A DNA stretch of 64,000 nucleotides, from positions 271,258 to 335,257 of the forward strand of contig NZ_CXSU01000011.1 of the NCBI RefSeq assembly GCF_001403795.1, given 5' to 3'. Shown piece after piece: positions 1 to 8,307 of the stretch; within the stretch, counting starts at the first letter, position 1, and each line of letters opens with the position of its first letter. The notes beneath the pieces are model-generated. The model was not told the DNA's origin. It made no database searches and saw only the letters and a program-made list of their open reading frames with translations. Origin of the DNA: Jannaschia donghaensis. Its GTDB lineage: Bacteria; Pseudomonadota; Alphaproteobacteria; Rhodobacterales; Rhodobacteraceae. Position numbers and translations under genes: made by a program.

Positions 1-1
1 C

Positions 2-664
2 GACAGCTTTTCCCTGCTGGGCGGGGTGAACTTCGGCATCGAAACCGTGCCGCTGGGATTGACGGTCGCGACGGTCGCGGTGTTCTGGTGGCGCTACCAC
101 GTGCCCTTCGCCATGGCGTTGATGGCAGCGGCGGCGTTCGGAATGCTCCTGTCCGTCCTGGGGGCGGCGTCCGGCAGGTCGGTCACCCTGTCGGAGGTCT
201 TCCTTTTGTCAGCGGATGGTCAGTTCGCCTGGGGCACCTTGATCTTTGGCCTGGCCCTTTTCGCACTGGCGATGCGGTTCGACATGTCCGATCCGCACCG
301 CATGACGCTGCGGTCCGCCAACGGGTTCTGGCTGCATGTCATCGCGGCCCCCGCCATCGTGAACACCGTCGCACTGACCCTGCTGCAATCGGACGGCGGC
401 GCGGCCCTGTCCCTGCTGGTCCTGGTTCTGATCGGGGTCGCGGTCGTGGCGGTGATCATCGACCGACGCTCTTTTCTGATTTCGGCCGTCGGTTATACCG
501 TCGCCATCATCTCCTCTGCGTCGGAGGGGGACACGATCGCCGTTGCAATCCTGATCCTGGGCGTGGGGCTCGTGGGGCTGGGGGCGGGGTGGCAGACAGT
601 GCGCGCGGGTCTGATGGGCGGTGTCCCCGCCCGGTTGCGCCACCGCCTGCCCCCGTCGCGTTAA
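2..664 (+). CDS. Multi-pass membrane protein, 5' end outside the window
   Basis: The frame is open from the first complete codon of the window, so the true start lies upstream. A GTG at 26 is possible, but the frame before it is also open. About 220 residues are visible, with six or seven strongly hydrophobic segments separated by short polar turns and a basic C-terminal tail (RHRLPPSR). This indicates an integral inner-membrane protein. I do not recognise a family. Its stop codon overlaps the stop of the oppositely oriented DM13 gene by four bases, so the two genes converge with no room for a terminator. Substrate or role cannot be inferred. Confidence 0.75.
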   Translation, partial: DSFSLLGGVNFGIETVPLGLTVATVAVFWWRYHVPFAMALMAAAAFGMLLSVLGAASGRSVTLSEVFLLSADGQFAWGTLIFGLALFALAMRFDMSDPHRMTLRSANGFWLHVIAAPAIVNTVALTLLQSDGGAALSLLVLVLIGVAVVAVIIDRRSFLISAVGYTVAIISSASEGDTIAVAILILGVGLVGLGAGWQTVRAGLMGGVPARLRHRLPPSR

Positions 665-1038
665 CCGCCCAACTTGGCCATGCCGAGGGGGACGTTGTAC
701 TGCTCGCACCAGATCCAGACCTCATTGTATTGGCTGGGGTCGATGCCGGCGGGAATGGTGTAGCTCGACGCGCCCGACGTGTTCTTCAACAAACCCATAA
801 GGGTGCTGGCGTCGTATCCGTCGCGGCCCAGCGCGACCTTGGGATCGGGCGCGTTCCCGAAACGGAAATCATCCAGCAGGTTGACCTGATCGCCCGCCAC
901 CTCGGCGGTGCCCGAAATGCCGTAGCGTGCGGCCCCGGTAAAGGTCCCAAGGCGGCCGTGGCCCCCGGCGAAGATGGGAACCGCACTTGCTGCGACAAGG
1001 CCGCCTGCGGTCAGGGACATAAAGGAACGACGGTTCAT
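661..1038 (-). CDS. Exported DM13-domain protein
   Basis: A 125-residue protein with a short export signal (MNRRSF followed by a hydrophobic stretch and an Ala-rich cleavage region near residue 24). The rest is a single DM13 domain: a DDFRFGNAPDP block, a LLKN-x-G-x-SYTIP block, and the C-terminal EVWIWC block with the family's conserved cysteine. DM13 domains are proposed to take part in redox or electron transfer, often beside DOMON or cytochrome modules, none of which is fused here. The ATG at 1038 has GGAGA upstream. An in-frame extension to 1122 adds arginine-rich sequence before the signal and was rejected. It is divergent from hslU and convergent with the membrane gene on its left. Confidence 0.8.
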   Translation of the reverse strand: MNRRSFMSLTAGGLVAASAVPIFAGGHGRLGTFTGAARYGISGTAEVAGDQVNLLDDFRFGNAPDPKVALGRDGYDASTLMGLLKNTSGASSYTIPAGIDPSQYNEVWIWCEQYNVPLGMAKLGG

Positions 1039-1177
1039 GGAATTCTCCGGGTGTGGGCGTCTGATGCAGACTGCGCGACGCCTGCGGTATCTGCATAGCC
1101 CACCCCACGCGCACGTGAGCATCGTTGCGTTTCCGTGAACGGCGCTTAGGTAGGGAGAGACCTATCCGGAGTGCCAC

Positions 1178-2476
1178 ATGACCGACCTGACCCCGCGCGA
1201 GATCGTATCCGAACTCGACCGTTTCATCATCGGGCAAAAGGATGCGAAGCGGGCCGTATCGGTGGCCCTGCGCAACCGTTGGCGGCGCAAGCAGCTGGGC
1301 GACGATCTGCGCGACGAGGTCTATCCCAAGAACATCCTGATGATCGGCCCCACCGGCGTCGGCAAGACCGAGATCAGCCGCCGTCTGGCCAAGCTGGCGC
1401 GCGCGCCGTTCCTGAAGGTCGAGGCGACGAAATTCACCGAAGTCGGATACGTCGGGCGTGACGTCGAACAGATCATCCGCGATCTGGTCGATGCCGCCAT
1501 TGCGATGGTGCGCGAACAAATGCGCGAGGATGTGAAATCCAAGGCCCACGGCGCCGCCGAAGACCGGGTGATCGAAGCGCTGGCCGGGACGGATGCGCGC
1601 GAAGGCACGCGCGAAAGTTTCCGCAAAAAGCTGCGCTCCGGGGAGTTGGACGACAAGATCATCGAACTGGAGGTGGCGGATACCTCGAACCCCATGGGCA
1701 TGGCGATCCCGGGTCAGCCGGGCATGGACCAGATGGCCAACCTTGGCGATCTGTTCGGCAAGATGATGCAGCGCAAGGTCAAGAAGCGGATGACCGTCGC
1801 CGCCTCCTATGAGTTGCTGATCGACGAGGAGGCCGACAATCTGCTGGATGATGAGGCCGTCAAGCGCGAGGCGGTGCGATCGGTGGAGCAGAACGGCATC
1901 GTCTTCATCGACGAGATCGACAAGGTCGCCACCCGAAAGGACGTGCGCGGCGGCGATGTCAGCCGCGAGGGCGTGCAGCGCGACCTGCTGCCGCTGATCG
2001 AAGGCACGGTGGTGTCCACCAAGCATGGCACGGTCAAGACCGATCACATCCTGTTCATCGCCAGCGGGGCGTTCCACATCGCCAAACCGTCGGATCTGCT
2101 GCCAGAATTGCAGGGCCGCCTGCCCATCCGGGTGGAGCTGCGCGCCCTGACCGAGGAGGATTTCGTCCGCATCCTTACAGAGACCGACAATGCGCTGACG
2201 CGGCAGTACACGGCGCTGATGGCGACCGAGAAGGTGACCGTCACCTTCACCGACGAGGGCATTGCCGCTTTGGCGCGTATCGCCGCGCAGGTGAACGAAA
2301 GCGTGGAGAACATCGGCGCGCGCAGACTCTATACGGTGCTGGAGCGTGTGTTCGAGGAGCTGTCCTTCGACGCCCCTGACAAACCGGGCACCGAAGTCAC
2401 CATCGACGCCGCCTTCGTCGAGGCGCAGCTGGGTGAACTCGCGCGGTCCACCGACCTGTCCCGCTACGTGCTCTGA
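1178..2476 (+). CDS. hslU: HslU, ATPase subunit of the HslUV protease
   Basis: 432 residues, the usual length for this family. HslU is the AAA+ unfoldase ring that recognises, unfolds and feeds proteins to the HslV peptidase in the cytoplasm. Visible features: the N-terminal D-x-FIIGQ-x-DAK motif, Walker A GPTGVGKT at residues 57-64, an intermediate (I) domain from about 110 to 230, Walker B VFIDEID near 245, and the C-terminal tail SRYVL that docks into HslV. The ATG has CGGAG nine bases upstream. An interrupted inverted repeat TAGGT-N8-ACCTA (1147-1164) lies just before the start. hslV, normally adjacent, is not present on the left within the window, so it is either further upstream or elsewhere. 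Confidence 0.97.
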   Translation: MTDLTPREIVSELDRFIIGQKDAKRAVSVALRNRWRRKQLGDDLRDEVYPKNILMIGPTGVGKTEISRRLAKLARAPFLKVEATKFTEVGYVGRDVEQIIRDLVDAAIAMVREQMREDVKSKAHGAAEDRVIEALAGTDAREGTRESFRKKLRSGELDDKIIELEVADTSNPMGMAIPGQPGMDQMANLGDLFGKMMQRKVKKRMTVAASYELLIDEEADNLLDDEAVKREAVRSVEQNGIVFIDEIDKVATRKDVRGGDVSREGVQRDLLPLIEGTVVSTKHGTVKTDHILFIASGAFHIAKPSDLLPELQGRLPIRVELRALTEEDFVRILTETDNALTRQYTALMATEKVTVTFTDEGIAALARIAAQVNESVENIGARRLYTVLERVFEELSFDAPDKPGTEVTIDAAFVEAQLGELARSTDLSRYVL

Positions 2477-2480
2477 GGCG

Positions 2481-3731
2481 TTGACGGGCCCCGCCGCCTA
2501 TCTGGGTTTTCTGCGCGAAAACGCGGCGTTTCTGTCGGCCGGCGTTCTGATCTGCTTCACGTCCAGCTATGGTCAGACGTTCTTCATCTCCCTGTTCGCG
2601 GCCGACATCATGCGCGATTTCGATCTCTCGGATGGGGATTGGGGCCTTGTCTACACGGTGGCGACGACCCTTTCAGCCGGGTTGATGGTCTTTGCCGGTG
2701 GCCTGACCGACCGGCTTCGCGTCCGCCAGTTGGCCATGGTCGCGGCTATCGGGCTGGCCCTTGCCTGCCTCTCGATGGCCAGCGTGTCGGGGGCCGCCGC
2801 GCTTACCACGACAGTGCTGGCCCTGCGCCTGTTCGGACAGGGCCTGATGAGCCACATTTCAGCCGTCGCCATGTCGCGTTGGTTCATCGCAACCCGCGGC
2901 AAGGCGCTGTCGATCTCCTCCATGGGGTTCGCCCTGGGGCAGGCCACCCTTCCGATCGTCTTCGTCGCGCTGCTGGCGGTGTTCGACTGGCGCGTGCTGT
3001 GGGTCGGCGCCGCCGGTCTGGTCCTGATGTCGATGCCCGTCACGCTGCGCCTTTTGCGCGCCGAGCGGACGCCGCAGTCGCTGGCCACCGAAGCATCGGC
3101 GGTCGGGATGGACGGTCGGCATTGGACCCGCGGGGCAATGCTGCGGCATTGGCTTTTCTGGATGCTGATCCCCCTACTGTTGGGGCCGCCCGCCTTCGGC
3201 ACCGCGCTGTTCTTCCACCAGGTTCATCTGACGGACGTGAAGGGGTGGGATCTGCTGGACTACGTGGCCTTGATGCCGATCTTCACGATCGTTTCCGTCT
3301 CTGTGACGTTCGCGTCCGGCGCGTTGATCGACCGGTTCGGGACCGGCGTTTTGATCGCGATCTATCTGCTGCCCTTTGCGGCGGCCTTCGTCCTGATCGG
3401 CGCGGCGTCATCGCTTGTCGGGGCGGCGGTCGGACTGATGGTGCTGGGGATCGGGACGGGGGCACAGGCGACGGTGCCGACGGCGTTCTGGGCCGAATAC
3501 TATGGCACGCGGCACCTCGGCTCGCTCAAGGCAATGGCCGTGGCGATCATGGTGCTGGGGTCCGCCATCGGGCCGGGCCTGACCGGACTCCTGATCGACA
3601 AGGGATTCGATTTTCCCGCCCAGATGCCGGCGATCGCCGCGTACTTCCTATTGTCGGCGATCTTGGCGGCGGCGGCGGTTTTACGAGCCAGAAAGGCTCT
3701 AACGCCGCAGATAGACATAATAGGCGCCTGA
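2481..3731 (+). CDS. Major facilitator superfamily transporter
   Basis: 416 residues with about twelve hydrophobic segments and the MFS loop 2-3 region (GGLTDRLRVRQ), as expected for a secondary inner-membrane transporter. The substrate is not recognisable. The only sensible start is TTG at 2481, four bases after the hslU stop. Upstream in-frame codons lie inside hslU and encode proline/serine-rich sequence unlike a transporter N-terminus, while the protein from TTG begins with a short cytoplasmic segment leading to the first membrane helix. Close spacing suggests co-transcription or translational coupling with hslU. The 3' end overlaps the convergent smr gene by 33 bases. Confidence 0.85.
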   Translation: MTGPAAYLGFLRENAAFLSAGVLICFTSSYGQTFFISLFAADIMRDFDLSDGDWGLVYTVATTLSAGLMVFAGGLTDRLRVRQLAMVAAIGLALACLSMASVSGAAALTTTVLALRLFGQGLMSHISAVAMSRWFIATRGKALSISSMGFALGQATLPIVFVALLAVFDWRVLWVGAAGLVLMSMPVTLRLLRAERTPQSLATEASAVGMDGRHWTRGAMLRHWLFWMLIPLLLGPPAFGTALFFHQVHLTDVKGWDLLDYVALMPIFTIVSVSVTFASGALIDRFGTGVLIAIYLLPFAAAFVLIGAASSLVGAAVGLMVLGIGTGAQATVPTAFWAEYYGTRHLGSLKAMAVAIMVLGSAIGPGLTGLLIDKGFDFPAQMPAIAAYFLLSAILAAAAVLRARKALTPQIDIIGA

Positions 3732-4283
3732 TCCCCCGTGGGACCGATGCGCCTCCGTCACCTGCAAAACCAGCGACGACAACGGGGCCAGCCGCAACCA
3801 CTGCGGCACCTGATGTTTCAGCACGCCAAGCCGGGTCGGGATCGGCCCGTGATCTGGCTTTACCTTGCCCTTGCCGGTCACCACAATCACCAGACGCTTA
3901 CCGTCGGCCTGCGCAGACAGGATAAACCGGGTCAACGCGGGATGCGCGACGTCCAGCGTCATGCCGTGCAGGTCCAGCTTGGCTTCGGGCCTCAATTTCC
4001 CCGCCCGCATCCGCTGGTGCGTCTTGGCATCCATCCGAAGGGGTGCCTTGTTCACCTGATCGGAAATCGACGGCATCAGCGCGTGACCGGACGTCTGCGG
4101 TCTGGCCCGACTGCCCATCTCGAAGGGCGCGACATAGCGGGGGCGTTGCGGTTTCGGCATCGGCGACGCACCTGCGGCGGGCGGTTCGGGGTCGGGCCGA
4201 TCCGGATGCAGGGGATCGGCGGTCCGGCGATACCGGGACCACACCTCCCGGTCTTCGGAACTCAGCCCGCGCCGCCGCTTCAT
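3699..4283 (-). CDS. Smr/MutS2-type domain protein
   Basis: 194 residues. The N-terminal hundred residues are polar and proline-rich. The C-terminal half is a Smr domain, with the LDLHG motif at 103-107 and a V-T-G-K-G-K loop at 135-140, followed by a conserved leucine/histidine-rich tail. Stand-alone Smr proteins are linked to nucleic-acid nicking or branched-DNA binding, and in ribosome-rescue contexts to mRNA cleavage. Which role applies here is unknown. The ATG overlaps the mltA stop (ATGA), so it is translationally coupled as the last gene of a Tim44-like/mltA/smr operon. It converges on the MFS gene with a 33-base overlap. Confidence 0.88.
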   Translation of the reverse strand: MKRRRGLSSEDREVWSRYRRTADPLHPDRPDPEPPAAGASPMPKPQRPRYVAPFEMGSRARPQTSGHALMPSISDQVNKAPLRMDAKTHQRMRAGKLRPEAKLDLHGMTLDVAHPALTRFILSAQADGKRLVIVVTGKGKVKPDHGPIPTRLGVLKHQVPQWLRLAPLSSLVLQVTEAHRSHGGSGAYYVYLRR

Positions 4284-5146
4284 CGGCGCACCAAGGGGAC
4301 GAACCGACCTGTCTGATTCAACGCGCCCGCCAAAGCACCCGCCGCCTCCCCCGATCCAAAGAACAGATCGGCCCGCCCGGATCCCCGGATCGCGGATCCG
4401 GTGTCTTGCGCGATGCAAAGCCGGGCGTGTCCCGCCACTTCGACCCAAACGGGAGTGCCAAGCGGCGTATGCGCCGGGTCGACCGCCAGGCTGCGCAAGG
4501 CCGTGACAGGACACAGCGTGCCCATCGGCCCGCCCGACGCGTCGGTTTCGCAAAACATCACATAACTCGGGTTTTCGTTCATCACCGCAATGCCCCGCGC
4601 CACGTCGACGCGCAGCCAGGCCTTCAACGCGTCAGCGGTGATGTCCGACCCGAAGATCCCTCGATCGGTCAGCAGCTTGCCAATCGACACATAGGGCTGT
4701 CCGTTCCGGCCGGCATAGCCCACGCGCATCATCGACCCATCGGTCAGCCGCAGACGACCCGACCCCTGAACCTGAAGGAAGAACCGATCAACCGGATCGC
4801 GAAGCCAAGCAATCTCGTGCCCGATCAAGTCACCCTCGACCCGCGCACGCGGGGTGCTGACCCCATCGGGCGGCAAAGCATGGATGGGGCAAGGAAATTG
4901 GTCGGTCCGCGTGCGTGACGCGTCCAGCTCCGGCTCATAATATCCGGTGAAATGGCCCGTCAGGTCGGCTCCGGGCCGGAAAGTCGTTTCGAACCATGAC
5001 CGCGCATCACCCTGCGGAATGGTCGCGTCGCCAAGGCGCATTGCCGCCATCGCGGCATCCAGATCGTCGGCGTCCCAGCCGTTCAGATCGGCAAACGAAA
5101 GCCGCCCCGGTGCGGGGGCGGCATCTGTCTTGGCCGACGGGGTCAC
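4280..5146 (-). CDS. mltA: MltA-type lytic transglycosylase
   Basis: 288 residues. The MltA fold is recognisable by G-H-F-T-GYYEPEL, the F-Q-V-QGSGR motif, and the C-terminal 3D domain with A-Q-D-T-G-S-A-I-R-G-x-G-R-x-D, which carries the catalytic aspartate. These enzymes cleave the glycan strand of peptidoglycan to give 1,6-anhydro-muropeptides. The start is GTG at 5146, one base after the stop of the Tim44-like gene. Longer readings would run inside that gene. From this GTG there is no signal peptide or lipobox, which is odd because MltA acts in the periplasm. The ATGA overlap with smr couples the two genes. Confidence 0.88.
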   Translation of the reverse strand: MTPSAKTDAAPAPGRLSFADLNGWDADDLDAAMAAMRLGDATIPQGDARSWFETTFRPGADLTGHFTGYYEPELDASRTRTDQFPCPIHALPPDGVSTPRARVEGDLIGHEIAWLRDPVDRFFLQVQGSGRLRLTDGSMMRVGYAGRNGQPYVSIGKLLTDRGIFGSDITADALKAWLRVDVARGIAVMNENPSYVMFCETDASGGPMGTLCPVTALRSLAVDPAHTPLGTPVWVEVAGHARLCIAQDTGSAIRGSGRADLFFGSGEAAGALAGALNQTGRFVPLVRR

Positions 5147-5147
5147 G

Positions 5148-5807
5148 TCACTCGCCCGTGGCGACCAATTTCCAGTTCGGATCGCCGGTGCCCATCTTGC
5201 GCGCAAAGGTCCAGATGTCGCGCTGCTTCTTGATGGCGTTGGCGTCGCCTTCGACGACGGTCCCTTCGGCATCCTTTACCACGCTGGTCAGTTCACAGAC
5301 GAACCGCAGGGTGATCTGCGCGTCACGCGTGTCTTCGTCGAAGGTGGCGTTGCGCACGGTCGTCTCGCGGACACCGATGAAACTTGCGTGGACCTTGAGG
5401 CCCTTGTCTTCCCGATCGGCAACGCCAGACAAGAATGCCTCGTAAACGTCTTCCGACAGGAACGGCTGAACCTCGGCCAGGTCGCCGTTCTCAAAGGCCA
5501 TCAAGATCATTTCGTACGCCTGGCGCGCGCCGCCGACGAACTCGCTGACCGAAAAACCCGGTTCGACCTTCTTCATTGCGGCAAGCGCTTCGGCGTCGTC
5601 GCTGCCTTCGTCGACGAAGTCGGTGATGTCGCGGTCGGGGCCCCCTTCGATCACTTCGAAATCGCGGCGCACGCCATCGCTGTCGGGTACGGGCGTGATC
5701 TGCGGTTTTTCGAACCCGGTGCGCGTTCCCAAAACGTTTTTGAGCTTTAGCACGAGGAACAGGGCAATCCCGGCAAGGACGAGAAGTTGTATCACGGCGT
5801 CGTTCAT
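5148..5807 (-). CDS. Tim44-like domain membrane-anchored protein
   Basis: 219 residues. An N-terminal membrane anchor (residues 4-24, ending LFLVLKLKN) is followed by a charged linker and a C-terminal Tim44-like domain of about 130 residues (E-F-V-G-G-A-R-Q-A-Y onward, ending in W-K-L-V-A-T-G-E). In alphaproteobacteria such proteins (TimA-like) are homologues of the mitochondrial import motor subunit Tim44 and sit on the inner membrane. Their bacterial role is not well defined. The ATG at 5807 follows a GGAGAAAAGG ribosome site. An upstream extension to 5852 was rejected. It is divergent from fxsA and first gene of the Tim44-mltA-smr operon. Confidence 0.88.
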   Translation of the reverse strand: MNDAVIQLLVLAGIALFLVLKLKNVLGTRTGFEKPQITPVPDSDGVRRDFEVIEGGPDRDITDFVDEGSDDAEALAAMKKVEPGFSVSEFVGGARQAYEMILMAFENGDLAEVQPFLSEDVYEAFLSGVADREDKGLKVHASFIGVRETTVRNATFDEDTRDAQITLRFVCELTSVVKDAEGTVVEGDANAIKKQRDIWTFARKMGTGDPNWKLVATGE

Positions 5808-5909
5808 CCTTTTCTCCGGCACGGTCGGGTCTTGGTATCCCGCCTGAGCCACATATGTAAGTCCGAGGGGGCGTCAAGGAAAGGCGAACCGCCGATCGAG
5901 GAGTTCATC

Positions 5910-6377
5910 ATGCCGCTGCTGGCCCTGTTTATCATCGTGCCGATCGTGGAAATCGCCCTGTTCATACAAGTCGGCGGCTTTTTGGGACTTTGGCCGACGC
6001 TGGCAATCGTCATCGTGACCGCCATGGCGGGAACCTATCTGGTAAAGCGTCAGGGCCTGGCGGAGATTGCGCGACTCCAGAACTCCCTGAATACGCTGGA
6101 CAATCCGACGCGACCCTTGGCGCATGGCGCGATGATCCTTGCCTCGGGCCTGCTGTTGCTGACGCCGGGGTTCTTTACCGACGCGGTCGGGTTCCTGTTG
6201 CTGATCCCGCAGGTCCGCGACAAGGTGATGCAGGCCGTGCGAAAGCGCATAAACGTCGAATCCTTTACCGTAGGCCCGCAACAATCCCCCCCGCCGCATC
6301 CCGATGACGACATCGTGGAGGCGGAATACGTCGAGGTTCCACCACAGGACGGTCCTTCGGGCTGGACCCGGCGCTAG
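5910..6377 (+). CDS. fxsA: FxsA family membrane protein
   Basis: 155 residues with the FxsA pattern: N-terminal hydrophobic block L-F-I-I-V-P-I-V-E-I, a second helix around L-W-P-T-L-A-I-V, a third around G-L-L-L-L-T-P-G-F-F-T-D, and a polar C-terminus. FxsA was named in E. coli for suppression of F-exclusion of phage T7. Its normal function in the membrane is unclear. The ATG at 5910 has a strong GAGGAG six bases upstream. The longer reading from 5787 overlaps the divergent Tim44-like start region and was rejected. secB follows 82 bases downstream on the same strand. Confidence 0.9.
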   Translation: MPLLALFIIVPIVEIALFIQVGGFLGLWPTLAIVIVTAMAGTYLVKRQGLAEIARLQNSLNTLDNPTRPLAHGAMILASGLLLLTPGFFTDAVGFLLLIPQVRDKVMQAVRKRINVESFTVGPQQSPPPHPDDDIVEAEYVEVPPQDGPSGWTRR

Positions 6378-6459
6378 CCGTCGTTGGTGCCGTGTTGTGA
6401 CGCGGTGCATCGTCTGTTAGGCGAAATCGACCTTTTTTCAGACCCGAGGACACGACCAC

Positions 6460-6996
6460 ATGGCCGACAAGGACCAGACCACCAAGACCGAGAACGGTGC
6501 CGACACGCCCACGCCGAACGGTGCCGCCCAGCCGCAGCAGATGCCGCAGACACAGGTCCTGGGCCAGTTCATCCGCGATCTGTCGTTCGAGAACGTCGCC
6601 ATCCAAAAGGGCGTGAAGATGGAAGGCCAGCCAGACATCAACGTCCAGGTCGGGCTTGAAGCCAAGAAACGCAGCACCGAAGGCCAATACGAAGTCGCGG
6701 TGAAGTTGAACGTGACGGCCAAGATGAAAGACAACGACGACATCGTCTTCGCGATGGAGCTGGATTACGCTGGCGTCTTCGCGATTTCGAACGTGCCCGA
6801 AAACCAGATGCACCCCTATCTGATGATCGAATGCCCGCGTCTGCTGTTCCCGTTCCTGCGCCGCATCGTCTCGGACGTATCGCGCGATGGGGGGTTCCCG
6901 CCGCTGAACCTCGAGAATATCGATTTCGTGACGCTCTACCGCAACGAGCTGACCCGCCGCGCGCAAAGCGAAGGCGAGGCTACGACACCGTCCTGA
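6460..6996 (+). CDS. secB: SecB, protein-export chaperone
   Basis: 178 residues. A polar, low-complexity N-terminal tail of about 30 residues precedes the SecB fold, recognisable by Y-x-K-D-L-S-F-E-N-like Q-F-I-R-D-L-S-F-E-N and by the conserved block C-P-R-L-L-F-P-F-L-R-R-I-V-S-D, then G-G-F-P-P-L-N-L. The tetrameric SecB keeps preproteins unfolded in the cytoplasm and delivers them to SecA. The gene lies next to dnaQ-coaE-aroE-maf in the arrangement typical of alphaproteobacterial origin-proximal regions. It is followed by a good intrinsic terminator that it shares with the converging dnaQ. Confidence 0.97.
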   Translation: MADKDQTTKTENGADTPTPNGAAQPQQMPQTQVLGQFIRDLSFENVAIQKGVKMEGQPDINVQVGLEAKKRSTEGQYEVAVKLNVTAKMKDNDDIVFAMELDYAGVFAISNVPENQMHPYLMIECPRLLFPFLRRIVSDVSRDGGFPPLNLENIDFVTLYRNELTRRAQSEGEATTPS

Positions 6997-7020
6997 TCAG
7001 ACGACGAACGACATTTCATA

Positions 7021-7051
7021 GAAAACCCGGTGCGACGCGCCGGGTTTTTTC
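7021..7051 (+). terminator. Intrinsic terminator between secB and dnaQ
   Basis: The sequence AAACCCGG...CCGGGTTT forms a GC-rich stem whose inner bases can extend through TGCG/CGCG, followed by a run of six T. It lies 25 bases after the secB stop and ends a few bases before the dnaQ stop. The opposite arm starts with four A, so it may also work weakly for dnaQ from the other strand. Confidence 0.85.
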
Positions 7052-7054
7052 GTG

Positions 7055-7738
7055 TCAGCGCCTTTTCCAAAGGGCTGCGTCGCCAAGTGTGTCCACGAAG
7101 GCGCGATGCGCCGCAGCCTCGGCTTCGGTCACCCGCGATGGCAGCGGCGATGGGCGGGCGCGCGGCTTCCACTCCCCCGACGCCGACTGAACGCCCGCAG
7201 ATTGGCTGACCAGAGACATCGTGGGCTGCCGCCCGCCGATCAACTCCAGATACACTTCTGCCAAGATCTCGGAATCGAGCAGCGCGCCGTGCTTGACCCG
7301 CGCGGTGTTGTCGATGCCGAACCGGCGGCACAGCGCGTCGAGGGACGCGGGCGAGCCGGGAAACTTCGATCGCGCGATGGCCAGTGTGTCGATGGACCGA
7401 TCCATGTGCATGACCGGCAGGCCCATCCACTTCAGCTCCGCATTCAGGAATTTCATGTCAAACGCGGCGTTGTGGATCACCAGCTTGGCGTCGCCGATAA
7501 AGTCGAGGAACGCCTGACCGACCTGCTTGAAGACGGGAAAATCCTTGAGGAAGTCATCGCCCAGCCCGTGCACCTGAAATGCTCCGTCGGGCATGGACCG
7601 TTCGGGGTTGATGTACTGGTGGTATTCCTTGCCGGTGCGCACATGATTGATCAGTTCGATCGCACCGATTTCCACGATGCGGTCGCCGGACTCAGGCTCG
7701 AACCCGGTGGTTTCGGTGTCGAGGACAATTTCCCTCAT
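7055..7738 (-). CDS. dnaQ: DNA polymerase III epsilon subunit (proofreading exonuclease)
   Basis: 227 residues. DEDDh 3'-5' exonuclease: Exo I L-D-T-E-T-T-G near the N-terminus, Exo II H-N-A-A-F-D-M, and Exo III with H-G-A-L-L-D. This subunit proofreads for the replicative polymerase. The C-terminal 45 residues are the less conserved tail that contacts the alpha subunit. The ATG at 7738 overlaps the coaE stop (ATGA), so it is the last gene of the maf-aroE-coaE-dnaQ chain transcribed away from the predicted origin. Confidence 0.96.
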   Translation of the reverse strand: MREIVLDTETTGFEPESGDRIVEIGAIELINHVRTGKEYHQYINPERSMPDGAFQVHGLGDDFLKDFPVFKQVGQAFLDFIGDAKLVIHNAAFDMKFLNAELKWMGLPVMHMDRSIDTLAIARSKFPGSPASLDALCRRFGIDNTARVKHGALLDSEILAEVYLELIGGRQPTMSLVSQSAGVQSASGEWKPRARPSPLPSRVTEAEAAAHRAFVDTLGDAALWKRR

Positions 7739-8307
7739 GTCAGCTCCTCCACGATACGGTCGACGGCGGCACGGGCGGTCTCCATGTCCGTCGTCTCGAT
7801 GATGTAGTCGGCGCGGGCGCGCTTGTCAGCATCGGGCATCTGGCGCGATAGGATCAGATCGACCTCTGACGGTGTCATGGTGCCACGCTCCAAGATCCGC
7901 GCGCGTTGGGTGTCGGCATCGACCGTGACGACGGCGATCCTGTCGCAAGCGTCGGCCGTTCCCGTCTCGAACAAGAGCGGCACGTCCCAGACGACAAGGG
8001 TATCCGCGCGGTTCCGCATCCAGCGCGCACGGTCCGCCGCCACGAGGGGGTGCACGATCGTGTTCAAATCGTCCAGCGCCGTGTCGGGCTGCGCATTGAT
8101 TGCGGCGCGCAGGGCCGCGCGGTCGATCGTGTCACCCTTGCGCACACCGGGAAATCGCGCGGCCACGGGGGCGATCGCCGCCCCGCCGGGCGCATAGAGG
8201 GCATGGACGACCGCATCCGCGTCCCAGACGGCAATGCCCCGATCCCGGAACATCTGCGCCGTCGTGGACTTGCCCATCCCGATCGACCCGGTCAGGCCCA
8301 AAATCAC
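7735..8307 (-). CDS. coaE: Dephospho-CoA kinase
   Basis: 190 residues. CoaE phosphorylates the 3'-hydroxyl of dephospho-CoA in the last step of coenzyme A synthesis. The P-loop G-L-T-G-S-I-G-M-G-K-S starts at residue 3, followed by D-A-D-A-V-V-H, the P-L-L-F-E-T motif near the middle, and a Q-x-x-x-x-x-K-x-x-x-A-D-Y-I-I block near the C-terminus. The start is GTG at 8307, whose last two bases form the aroE stop (GTGA). The upstream in-frame extension lies inside aroE and was rejected. Confidence 0.95.
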   Translation of the reverse strand: MILGLTGSIGMGKSTTAQMFRDRGIAVWDADAVVHALYAPGGAAIAPVAARFPGVRKGDTIDRAALRAAINAQPDTALDDLNTIVHPLVAADRARWMRNRADTLVVWDVPLLFETGTADACDRIAVVTVDADTQRARILERGTMTPSEVDLILSRQMPDADKRARADYIIETTDMETARAAVDRIVEELT

